A stretch of 6,785 nucleotides of DNA from RYN-433 sp036558265. GTDB taxonomy: Bacteria > Planctomycetota > Phycisphaerae > Tepidisphaerales > Tepidisphaeraceae. The notes below the pieces were generated by a model that saw only the letters and a list, made by a program, of their open reading frames with translations, made no database searches and was not told the DNA's origin. The stretch covers positions 1 through 6,785 of the forward strand of contig DATBFY010000504.1 in the NCBI GenBank assembly GCA_036558265.1, in the 5' to 3' direction. Positions 1 through 5,509 of the stretch are shown in pieces. The translations under genes and the position numbers were made by a program. Every line of letters starts with the position of its first letter. The stretch's first letter is position 1.

Positions 1-2
1 CC

Positions 3-110
3 GAGCGGACGCGCGACTATCAGTTCACCACGTCGATGCTGAACATGGGTTACAACAACACCATCATGCAGATGGCCGCCATATCGGGGAACCAGTGGCG
101 ATACAAATAG
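3..110 (+). CDS. C-terminal end of an unrecognised protein (5' truncated)
   Basis: The frame beginning at base 3 is open to a TAG at 108-110, giving 35 visible residues that end N-Q-W-R-Y-K. Third codon positions are mostly G or C, as in ispG and argC, which supports real coding. The start lies outside the window. The fragment is rich in Asn, Met, Thr and aromatic residues and ends with an aromatic-basic tail. It shows no membrane span and no motif I can name. An outer-membrane or secreted protein C-terminus is conceivable but cannot be argued from this little. About 220 bp separate it from ispG, so it is probably not in the same transcript. Confidence 0.55.
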   Translation, partial: ERTRDYQFTTSMLNMGYNNTIMQMAAISGNQWRYK

Positions 111-187
111 GAGTAAGGGCTGGGGAAGATCGACCGCCGGACATGAAGGCGCGGGCTCAGCGAGCGCGGCTTGAGTCGCGCACCGCT

Positions 188-216
188 TTGATTTCGATTC
201 GTGCGGATCGTACCAT
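188..216 (+). promoter_or_regulatory. Candidate sigma70-type promoter for ispG
   Basis: TTGATT at 188-193 and TACCAT at 211-216 are separated by exactly 17 bp. Each matches four of six consensus bases. This would place transcription start near 223 and leave a leader of roughly 105 bases before the ispG ATG. It lies in a locally A/T-richer stretch of the gap. Matches of this quality arise by chance, and promoter consensus is less reliable outside the Proteobacteria, so this is only a candidate. Confidence 0.3.
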
Positions 217-320
217 CGCGCGGTCGCCGATTTGGTGAACATTTGAGGTGGTTGCGGCGAAGTACATCTCTGGCAAGCCCTTAGCGTTCGGCCAGGACCC
301 ACGCGTTGGAGTGAAGGATC

Positions 321-325
321 AAGGA
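321..325 (+). promoter_or_regulatory. Ribosome binding site of ispG
   Basis: AAGGA ends five bases before the ATG at 331. A second GAAGGA lies just upstream at 313-318. Together they fix the ATG at 331 as the start. Confidence 0.6.
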
Positions 326-330
326 ATCGC

Positions 331-1584
331 ATGATTCAGCGGCGTAAAACACGCAAGGTTACCCTCGGCGACCCGGCTCATGGTTTCGTCTCGATCGGCG
401 GCGACGCGCCCGTATCGGTGCAGACGATGACCGCCGGGTATACCCACGACATCGAGAAGTGCATCGCCGAGATCCACAAGCTTGCCGCCGCCGGCGCCGA
501 CATCGTCCGCGTCGCCGTCCCCGAGCGCAAGGACACGGCGGCGCTCAGGGAGATCATCCCCGCCGTCAAGGTGCCGATCGTCGCGGACGTGCACTTCCAC
601 TTCCAGCGGGCTTTGGAAGCCGTCGAGGCAGGCGTCCACAAGATCCGACTCAACCCCGGCAACATCAGCGACCGCGCCCAGGTCCGCGACGTCATCCAGG
701 CGTGCAAGGCGCGCAAGCTGCCGATCCGCGTCGGCGTCAACGAGGGCTCGATCGTCGAGCGCAAGGACAAGCAGAAGCGCCTCAAGGAGCTGGGCGGCGT
801 CTTCTCCAACGACAAGCACGGCCACTTCCTGGCCATCATGATCACCAAGCTCGAGGAGTACCTCGACATCTTCCACGAGGAGGACTTCCACGACATCGTG
901 ATCAGCGCCAAGAGCATCGACCCGCTGCTGGTCATCTCGGCGTACCAGGAGATCAGCAAGCGATTCGATTACCCGCTGCACCTGGGCGTGACCCACGCCG
1001 GCCCGAAGGAGACCGGCACGATCCGCAGCGTCGTGCCGCTGGGGCATTTGCTCGCCAGCGGGATCGGCGACACGATCCGCATCAGCTACGCGAACGACCC
1101 GATCTACGAGGTGCAGGACGGCCTGGAGCTGATGTACATCCTGGGCCTGCGCGAGCGGATCGGGGCCGAGCTGATCGCCTGCCCGACCTGCGGGCGCATC
1201 CAAGTGGACCTGTTCACGCTGACCCAGGACGTGCGGAAAAAGCTCGCGGAACAGATCACGCTGCCGATCAAGGTGGCGGTGATGGGGTGCATCGTGAACG
1301 GCCCGGGTGAGGCGGAAGGGGCGGACGTGGCGATCTTCGCCGGCGACCGCCGCGGCATCATCTACGTCCAGGGCGAGAAGGTCGCCAACGTGCCCGAGGA
1401 ACAGATCCTCGACCGCCTCCTCAAAGAGTGCCGTAAATTCGAAGACAAGGTCCGCCGCGGCGAGGCGAAGCTGGGCGAAAAGAAGGTGGACATCCTCCCG
1501 CCCGACCCGATCGGCGAGCTGGGCAGCGGCTGGGAGAAGATCGAACACGAGCGTCGGGGGACGAAGCTGCCGGTGGTGAAGTAG
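331..1584 (+). CDS. ispG: 4-hydroxy-3-methylbut-2-enyl diphosphate synthase (flavodoxin/ferredoxin)
   Basis: IspG (GcpE) is a cytosolic [4Fe-4S] enzyme. It reductively converts methylerythritol cyclodiphosphate to HMBDP in the penultimate step of the MEP isoprenoid pathway. The 417-residue product has the N-terminal barrel with the family hallmarks S-V-Q-T-M-T (about 29-34), VADVHFHF and RLNPGN, followed by VGVNEGS. The cluster ligands are visible as C284-P-T-C287 and C320 in GCIVNGPGE. E327 lies seven residues after C320, the same spacing as the fourth ligand Glu in the E. coli enzyme. The protein is longer than the 372-residue E. coli form, by about 14 residues before the CPTC motif (probably around 140-160, after VGVNEGS) and about 30 charged residues at the C-terminus. 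It lacks the large middle domain of plant-type IspG. The ATG at 331 has a good ribosome-binding site. A Uma2-family gene follows about 30 bp later. Confidence 0.97.
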   Translation: MIQRRKTRKVTLGDPAHGFVSIGGDAPVSVQTMTAGYTHDIEKCIAEIHKLAAAGADIVRVAVPERKDTAALREIIPAVKVPIVADVHFHFQRALEAVEAGVHKIRLNPGNISDRAQVRDVIQACKARKLPIRVGVNEGSIVERKDKQKRLKELGGVFSNDKHGHFLAIMITKLEEYLDIFHEEDFHDIVISAKSIDPLLVISAYQEISKRFDYPLHLGVTHAGPKETGTIRSVVPLGHLLASGIGDTIRISYANDPIYEVQDGLELMYILGLRERIGAELIACPTCGRIQVDLFTLTQDVRKKLAEQITLPIKVAVMGCIVNGPGEAEGADVAIFAGDRRGIIYVQGEKVANVPEEQILDRLLKECRKFEDKVRRGEAKLGEKKVDILPPDPIGELGSGWEKIEHERRGTKLPVVK

Positions 1585-1614
1585 AGTGTGGTAGAATGGG
1601 TGACGAGGTATCGC

Positions 1615-2283
1615 ATGACCGTCGCGACCCCCATCGAAAGAAAGTCCGAATCGCAAGACCCATTCGCGATGCAGCGGTTCACGCTTTACGACGTGCCGTG
1701 GGAGGTCTATGAGGCGATCCTAAACGGGCTCGGGGAACAGCGCGTTTATCTGACCTATAACCGGGGAGCGCTTGAACTCATGTCACCGTCACCGCGGCAC
1801 GAGAAGTTCGGCAGTCTGGTGGCACGACTCGTTCAGATGTACACACACGTCATGCAGATCCCCGTGTTCAGCCGGGGTCAAACCACTTGGAGGCGCCGGG
1901 ACCTCGAGCGGGGCCTCGAGGCCGATCAGTGCTTTTACATTCAGCATGAACCCGAGATGCGCCACAAGGAGTCGATCGACCTGTCCATCGAGCCGCCTCC
2001 GGATCTGGCGATCGAGATCGACCTGTCGTCCAGCTCGGTTGACAAGGAAGACGTGTATGCCGGATTAGGCATACCGGAGCTCTGGCGCTACGAGGATGGC
2101 CGAATTGCTTACACGCTGCTGCGGAACGGGAAATATCAACTCGCCGAGGGCAGCCAAGCGCTACCGGGCCTACCGAATATGGAGCTCAACCGATTTTTCA
2201 ATCTGCGTCAGACAATGGGGGAAATGGAACTCGTCCGTGCCTTCGCCGAATGGGTGGAGCAGAATCTGAAGCCGCGGGCCTGA
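1615..2283 (+). CDS. Uma2 family (DUF820) restriction-endonuclease-fold protein
   Basis: The 222-residue product matches the Uma2 family, whose members have a PD-(D/E)XK nuclease fold, are often present in many copies, and mostly have no known function. Family signatures in order are L-T-Y-N-R-G-A-L-E-L-M-S-P (about 48-60), H-E-K (about 63-65), E102-A-D104 followed by F-Y-I, and P-P-D130-L-A-I-E134-I-D136. These are followed by an S-S-S tract, K144, and G-I-P-E-L-W-R-Y. The acidic residues and K144 are the likely metal-site residues, though I did not assign them by structure. I prefer the ATG at 1615 because GAGG at 1605-1608 lies six bases upstream. An in-frame GTG at 1588, four bases after the ispG stop, would add nine residues. 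Third positions carry more A/T (ctt, tat, gaa, cta, aaa, ttt) than in ispG or argC, consistent with later acquisition. No methylase or antitoxin partner is adjacent. Confidence 0.88.
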   Translation: MTVATPIERKSESQDPFAMQRFTLYDVPWEVYEAILNGLGEQRVYLTYNRGALELMSPSPRHEKFGSLVARLVQMYTHVMQIPVFSRGQTTWRRRDLERGLEADQCFYIQHEPEMRHKESIDLSIEPPPDLAIEIDLSSSSVDKEDVYAGLGIPELWRYEDGRIAYTLLRNGKYQLAEGSQALPGLPNMELNRFFNLRQTMGEMELVRAFAEWVEQNLKPRA

Positions 2284-2304
2284 GTCCAATGATGGGGGCA
2301 AGTC

Positions 2305-2679
2305 ATGAAACTTTTTGCATTCGCGGTGATTCTCGTTTTCGGCGGCTGCGGCCCGTCCGTCGATACCAGCGGCCCCGCCACCGACCCCGTCCCCGAAGCG
2401 CTTTACCCCTGGGGCTCAACCCGCGCATCCCTCGAGGAACATCACGCCCACGGAAAACTCGTCTGGGTCCGCGACGTCGTGCCCGCCGACGACTTCGCGG
2501 CCGCGACCATGCGCGAGATGATCTCGATCCGAAAACCCCGGCCGGCGGCGTACGAGGTCTTCGTCACGCCGCGCCTCGGAGCCGGCGGCGGGACGTACGA
2601 GGATTACGTCTTCTTCGACGACGACCAGACCGTGATCTACGTGGCCCGACGATCATCCAGTGCGGCGGCAGCGAGGTGA
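2305..2679 (+). CDS. Small putative lipoprotein of unknown function
   Basis: The product is 124 residues. It starts with a short basic-hydrophobic signal peptide (MKLFAFAVILVFGG) ending at C15, resembling a type II lipoprotein signal. The residue at -3 is Phe, which is unusual for a lipobox. A Pro/Asp/Ser-rich linker follows (16-31), then a small domain with L-Y-P-W-G-S-T-R-A-S (about 33-42) and a Y-E-D-Y-V-F-F-D-D-D segment (about 99-108) suggestive of a beta strand. The last dozen residues (R-R-S-S-S-A-A-A-A-R) are low complexity, so the true C-terminus could differ if a frame error is present. The start ATG has a G-run at 2294-2298, six bases upstream. The gene lies 21 bp after the Uma2 gene, and its stop codon sits within the ribosome-binding site of the next gene. 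I cannot assign a family. It presumably acts at the envelope if the signal is real. Confidence 0.65.
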   Translation: MKLFAFAVILVFGGCGPSVDTSGPATDPVPEALYPWGSTRASLEEHHAHGKLVWVRDVVPADDFAAATMREMISIRKPRPAAYEVFVTPRLGAGGGTYEDYVFFDDDQTVIYVARRSSSAAAAR

Positions 2680-2681
2680 TC
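2673..2681 (+). promoter_or_regulatory. Extended Shine-Dalgarno overlapping the lipoprotein stop
   Basis: GAGGTGATC is an uninterrupted nine-base match to the usual 3' end of bacterial 16S rRNA (complement of GATCACCTC). It abuts the GTG at 2682, with five bases between GAGG and the start. The TGA stop of the lipoprotein gene (2677-2679) lies inside it. This favours 2682 over the in-frame GTG at 2676, which would itself overlap the site. Confidence 0.55.
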
Positions 2682-2966
2682 GTGCAGGCGCTTTCTGATT
2701 CAACCCGCGCCAGGCTCCGACAGATCCTCCTGGAGGACTGGGACCCGCACGATGCGTTCAAACGCCCCGAGGCCCACAGCACGTACGACGCGTGGGTCGC
2801 GCCGCTGTGGGACTTGATCGCGTCGGGGGCGAGCGAGGAACAGGCGATGGAGTGGCTTCACGAGCGGGAGAAGGAAACGATGTGCTTCCCGTCCCTGGGC
2901 CGCGAGCGCCTGCGGCGGGCGGCGCGAAAGCTGGTGAGGTTGCGAGCCGCCTCGGACCCGGCGTAA
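2682..2966 (+). CDS. Small hypothetical protein with W-D-P / Y-D motif
   Basis: This 94-residue product is predicted to be helical and soluble. It has L-L-E-D-W20-D21-P22 followed by P-E-A-H-S-T-Y35-D36-A-W, then a G-A-S-E-E-Q-A-M-E-W-L-H helix (49-60) and a basic C-terminal helix (about 73-89). The spacing of WDP, an acidic-Tyr motif and a GxSEE helix recalls a widespread family of small uncharacterised proteins of the kind annotated DUF1871-like. That resemblance is from memory and tentative. GTG at 2682 is chosen because of the nine-base Shine-Dalgarno immediately before it. GTG at 2676 is the alternative and would give a classic 4-bp GTGA overlap and two more residues. Either way it is likely translationally coupled to the lipoprotein gene. 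No catalytic residues are evident. Confidence 0.68.
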   Translation: MQALSDSTRARLRQILLEDWDPHDAFKRPEAHSTYDAWVAPLWDLIASGASEEQAMEWLHEREKETMCFPSLGRERLRRAARKLVRLRAASDPA

Positions 2967-2989
2967 CCAAGCGTGCGTCCGTCGTCAGG

Positions 2990-3018
2990 TTGATTCCCGC
3001 ATTATCGTTCCAATAATC
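2990..3018 (+). promoter_or_regulatory. A/T-rich patch with candidate argC promoter or operator
   Basis: The 58-bp gap before argC holds TTGATT at 2990-2995 and, 17 bp further on, a weak TA-rich element (AATAAT, about 3012-3018). The inverted repeat ATTAT-N7-ATAAT spans 3001-3017. It does not match the ArgR-type ARG box. If the element is a -10 box, transcription would start at or within a few bases of the argC ATG, implying a very short or absent leader. Confidence 0.25.
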
Positions 3019-3024
3019 GATCGC

Positions 3025-3999
3025 ATGAGCATCCGAGTCGGCATCGTCGGCATCAGTGGGTACGGGGGCGGGGAGGCGCTGCGCCTTTGCGCGGCGCACC
3101 CGGCGTTTGAGGTCGTTTACGCCGCCGGCGAGTCGTCAGCCGGGCAGCGCCTGGGCGAGCGTTTCCCGAGCCTGCCGGCGAACCTGGCCGAGCTGGTCAT
3201 CCAGAAGTGGGACCCGGCCGCGCTGCCGGAGTTGGACGTGCTCTTCGCCTCGCTGCCGACCGGCGAGAGCAAGGCGGCCCTGGCGCGCGTGCCCGCGAAG
3301 ACGAAGATCGTGGACATCGGCGGCGATCACCGCTTTGTCGAGGGGTGGACGTATGGCCTGGCGGACGTGTGGCCCGAGCAGATCCGCGGTAAATCGCGGA
3401 TCGCCAACCCCGGGTGCTATCCGGCGGCGTCGCTGACCGCATTAGCGCCGCTGGCGGCCGAGGGGTTGATCGACGTCTCCACGATCATCATCGACGCCAA
3501 GAGCGGCGTGTCCGGGGCCGGACGCGGGGGCGGGGCGTCGGGGTTCGGCTACGCCGAGGTGAACGAGGACGTGATGGCGTATGGCTTGTTGAAGCACGCC
3601 CACCTGCCGGAGATGACGCAGGCGATCGGCCAGCTCGCCGGCAAGCCCGCGCAGGTGACATTCACGCCGCACCTGGTCCCGATGACCCGCGGAATCCTGG
3701 CGACCTGTTACGCCCGCGGGAGCGCCACGACCGAAGCGTGTCTGGCCGCCGCGCGAAAGTTCTACGCGAACAGGCCGTTCGTCCGCGTGACCGACAAGCC
3801 CCCTCACAGCAAGTGGGCGACGGGGACCAACCTGGTGTTCGTCTCGTACGCCGCCGACCCGGCGCGCGACCTGGTCATCGCCCTGGGCGCGATCGACAAC
3901 CTGGGCAAGGGGGCCGCCGGCCAGGCGGTGCAGAACGCGAACCTGATCACGGGTCAGCCGGAGACGGCGGGCCTGGAGGGCACGGCACTGTGGCCGTGA
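3025..3999 (+). CDS. argC: N-acetyl-gamma-glutamyl-phosphate reductase
   Basis: ArgC catalyses the NADPH-dependent reduction of N-acetyl-glutamyl phosphate to the semialdehyde, the third step of arginine biosynthesis, in the cytosol. The 324-residue product begins with a Rossmann motif G-I-S-G-Y-G-G-G-E (9-17). It has the catalytic cysteine C131 in NPGCYPAAS (128-136); Ala replaces the usual Thr after Pro in GCYPT. Next come the conserved SGVSGAGR (160-167), H191-A-H193-L-P-E196, TPHLVPMTRG with H216, and the C-terminal IDNLGKGAAGQAVQN dimer and cofactor region. Its length is normal for the short form of the enzyme. No purine-rich ribosome-binding site precedes the ATG at 3025, yet the Rossmann strand starts at residue 4, so this start is still the natural one. 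No other arg gene is adjacent. It converges on the minus-strand operon after 34 bp. Confidence 0.96.
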   Translation: MSIRVGIVGISGYGGGEALRLCAAHPAFEVVYAAGESSAGQRLGERFPSLPANLAELVIQKWDPAALPELDVLFASLPTGESKAALARVPAKTKIVDIGGDHRFVEGWTYGLADVWPEQIRGKSRIANPGCYPAASLTALAPLAAEGLIDVSTIIIDAKSGVSGAGRGGGASGFGYAEVNEDVMAYGLLKHAHLPEMTQAIGQLAGKPAQVTFTPHLVPMTRGILATCYARGSATTEACLAAARKFYANRPFVRVTDKPPHSKWATGTNLVFVSYAADPARDLVIALGAIDNLGKGAAGQAVQNANLITGQPETAGLEGTALWP

Positions 4000-4018
4000 T
4001 GCCGCGTCTTGAAGACCA

Positions 4019-4032
4019 GCCGCCGAAGCGGC
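4019..4032. terminator. Hairpin between convergent genes (possible bidirectional terminator)
   Basis: GCCGC at 4019-4023 and GCGGC at 4028-4032 form a perfect 5-bp stem with a four-base loop. On the minus strand the loop reads TTCG closed by C-G, the exceptionally stable cUUCGg tetraloop. The hairpin begins one base after the stop of the minus-strand gene (4034-4036) and about 20 bp after the argC stop. A second small palindrome, GTCTT-G-AAGAC, lies at 4006-4016. No T-run follows on either strand, so termination is not assured. GCCGC at 4001-4005 could pair with the same GCGGC arm as an alternative. Confidence 0.4.
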
Positions 4033-4033
4033 C

Positions 4034-4582
4034 TCACCATCGCTTGTTCGCCGCAAGGATGCCCAGGCCGATCAGGCCGGCGATGAACACGAAGACGATC
4101 GTCACCGCGATCCAGACGTTGCGGACGCGCCGGCGGCGGTCGGTGGCGTGGAGGGCGTTCTCCGCGGCCATCCACTGGGTCGCAAGCTGCGGCGGGTCGG
4201 CCTGCTGCTCGAGCAGTTGCTGGAGACGCGTGACCAGGTCCAAGAGCATCTGCCGCTGGTACTGGGCGGCCTTGCCCTTGACGCGGCCGGCGCCGAAATA
4301 GTCGCTTCGGGCCTCCTGGTAGGAGGTGGCGGAGGCGGCGACGCTCACGCGGCCGCGGTCCCATTCCAGGCGGAGCGTCTGCGGGTACTCGACGATGGAC
4401 TTGGCGCGGCGGGAGTTCTTCTTGCCGCGCGTCATCTCCAGGACGTTCCAGGCGTCGCCCGCGCCGATCGCGAACGCCTCCTGCGCGGTGGCGACGAACC
4501 CGCGCTGACTCAGGAACTGCGACGCCAGCCGCAGCGCGTCAGGGGCGGACAGGGTGGTGATAAATGTGTGCTCGACTACCAT
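4034..4582 (-). CDS. Hypothetical C-terminally membrane-anchored protein
   Basis: The product is 182 residues and I do not recognise the family. There is no signal peptide. About 145 residues of soluble domain are followed by one hydrophobic segment (about 156-177), preceded by a basic cluster R149-R-R-R-V-R154 and followed by only a few residues ending N-K-R-W. That is a tail-anchor layout, with the N-terminal domain probably cytoplasmic. Residues 1-95 look like a compact alpha/beta domain (E-Y-P-Q-T-L-R-L-E-W-D near 65-75). Residues about 103-130 are a Gln/Leu-rich amphipathic helix that could self-associate. The start ATG lies within the end of the CPBP protease gene, giving a 7-bp overlap (ATGGTAG, 4576-4582), and the nearest upstream GGA is weak. 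Its translation is therefore probably coupled to the protease. It could be a partner or substrate of that protease, but this is inference from position only. Confidence 0.8.
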   Translation of the reverse strand: MVVEHTFITTLSAPDALRLASQFLSQRGFVATAQEAFAIGAGDAWNVLEMTRGKKNSRRAKSIVEYPQTLRLEWDRGRVSVAASATSYQEARSDYFGAGRVKGKAAQYQRQMLLDLVTRLQQLLEQQADPPQLATQWMAAENALHATDRRRRVRNVWIAVTIVFVFIAGLIGLGILAANKRW

Positions 4583-5478
4583 GGAAACGTGATTCCATCA
4601 AAAGGCCGCCAGAGCTCGAAGACCACGCACAACAGGTTGTGCGTGAAGTGAAGCAACATCCCCGGGTAAAGGGAGCCGGTCTGCACCCGCAGCCAGCCCA
4701 ACGCCATCCCGATCACGAACAGGTGCGGGAAGCTTGGCACGGACAGGTGGATGATCATGAACATCAGGGCGCTGACGAAGATCGACTCCCACGGGCTGAG
4801 CACGTGCTGTAGGCCGGTCAGGATGACGCCGCGGAACGCCAGTTCCTCGATCACGCCCGGTTGTACGGCGATGCACAAGATGAGCGTGGGCAGCCGGTAG
4901 CCCTGATGGACGAACTCGTCGGTCATCCGCAACTGGGGGACGTGGAGAAGGTGCGACAAGAGAAAGAGCGCGATTGAGGCAATCGTAAACGTCGCCACCG
5001 CTCCGCCGATCGCCGCCGGATACCACAGCGGGTTGCCTGATCTCGCCAGCGCCGGCGCGACGTCCCGCCGGGCGACGACGCACCAGGCGACCACCAGGAC
5101 GCTGCAGAGGGCGGAGATCACGAAGTCGGTCGTGACCGCGTTGGCCCCGGCGAAGATGGCGATCATCATCACGACGCTGGCGCCCAGGAACGCGAAGTAG
5201 AGGGCAATCGCGGAATTGATCGGGGTGTTCTTCGCGATCGACGCGGCCGGCGCCTGCAAGGCGCGGGCATGACGGGCGGCGCAGTGGGGGCAGGCGTCAA
5301 CCCAGTCGGGGTGCAACGGGGCGCCACAGGTATTGCAGAAACGGGGCGGTGCGGGTCCCGTCCCGGCTTGCGCCTGGGAGGCAGGCGCCGCGTAGGACGT
5401 TGGCTCGACCGGCGCGGCCGACACTGCCGGCACGGGCGCGGCGGGCGGTGATGGTGATCCGGACGGCGGCTGGCTCAC
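4576..5478 (-). CDS. Zinc-ribbon CPBP family (CAAX/Abi) intramembrane metalloprotease
   Basis: The product is 300 residues in three parts. Residues 1-47 are a Pro/Ala/Ser-rich low-complexity stretch. A zinc ribbon follows, C48-N-T-C51...C63-P-H-C66. The rest is a membrane domain with hydrophobic spans near 88-111, 117-136, 152-178, 196-220, 230-247, 253-263 and 270-289. CPBP (CAAX protease and bacteriocin-processing) motifs are all present: E211-E212-L-A-F-R216-G, F240-M-I-I-H244, and H277-F-T-H-N281. These are the residues expected for an active metal-dependent intramembrane protease. Family members include eukaryotic Rce1 and bacterial self-immunity proteins. The substrate here is unknown. 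The start is GTG at 5478, with AAGGGA eight bases upstream. It lies 31 bp after another zinc-ribbon membrane gene and overlaps the following gene by 7 bp, so all three are probably one operon. The ribbon likely faces the cytoplasm and may mediate protein binding. Confidence 0.92.
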   Translation of the reverse strand: MSQPPSGSPSPPAAPVPAVSAAPVEPTSYAAPASQAQAGTGPAPPRFCNTCGAPLHPDWVDACPHCAARHARALQAPAASIAKNTPINSAIALYFAFLGASVVMMIAIFAGANAVTTDFVISALCSVLVVAWCVVARRDVAPALARSGNPLWYPAAIGGAVATFTIASIALFLLSHLLHVPQLRMTDEFVHQGYRLPTLILCIAVQPGVIEELAFRGVILTGLQHVLSPWESIFVSALMFMIIHLSVPSFPHLFVIGMALGWLRVQTGSLYPGMLLHFTHNLLCVVFELWRPFDGITFPW

Positions 5479-5490
5479 GGCAACGATCCC

Positions 5491-5508
5491 TTGCGCGCGT
5501 TGCGCGCG
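5491..5508. repeat. Tandem 9-bp repeat in the 31-bp intergenic gap
   Basis: TTGCGCGCG occurs twice head to tail at 5491-5499 and 5500-5508. On the minus strand, the coding direction here, this gives GCGCGC-N5-GCGCGC, which can fold as a small GC hairpin just upstream of the AAGGGA ribosome-binding site of the CPBP gene. It could influence coupling between the two genes, or simply be low-complexity sequence. Confidence 0.45.
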
Positions 5509-5509
5509 C

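Larger units (their letters stand above)
111..330. other. Intergenic region upstream of ispG
   Basis: This 220-bp gap holds no open frame with gene-like codon use. Near 151-168 there is an imperfect GC-rich inverted repeat (GCTC-AGC-GAGC core with a few flanking pairs), but no T-run follows it, so it is a poor terminator candidate for the upstream gene. The more A/T-rich part around 185-250 contains the promoter candidate listed separately. Confidence 0.5.

Noticed and set aside
149..170. GC-rich inverted repeat as terminator of the first gene
   Set aside because: Only four contiguous pairs with mismatches further out and no T-run; it is indistinguishable from chance in sequence this GC-rich.
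1588..1614. GTG at 1588 as the Uma2 gene start
   Set aside because: It lies four bases after the ispG stop with no ribosome-binding site, whereas the ATG at 1615 has GAGG six bases upstream. It remains possible but is less likely.
319..1656. A 445-codon open frame on the minus strand opposite ispG
   Set aside because: It is fully antisense to a certain ispG. Its Asp/Val/Arg/His-rich composition is what the complement of GC-rich codons produces, and it shows no family motif.
2250..2681. N-terminal part of a 238-codon frame leading into the 94-residue protein
   Set aside because: Upstream of about 2676 it overlaps the Uma2 and lipoprotein genes out of frame and is Arg/Pro-rich without motifs. 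The strong Shine-Dalgarno before 2682 marks the true start.
1615..2966. Uma2 plus the two small genes as a toxin-antitoxin or defence island
   Set aside because: No antitoxin-like DNA-binding motif, methylase, helicase or integrase is present. One neighbour looks like a lipoprotein, so a defence reading has no support beyond proximity.
3414..4301. A 295-codon plus-strand frame overlapping argC and the minus-strand membrane gene
   Set aside because: It is an out-of-frame reading of argC that runs on through the complement of the next gene. Arg/Gly-rich low complexity and no domain indicate a shadow of GC-rich coding.
4576..5478. CPBP protein as a bacteriocin immunity protein
   Set aside because: No small secreted peptide with a double-Gly leader or bacteriocin exporter is visible nearby. 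Family membership alone does not justify this role.
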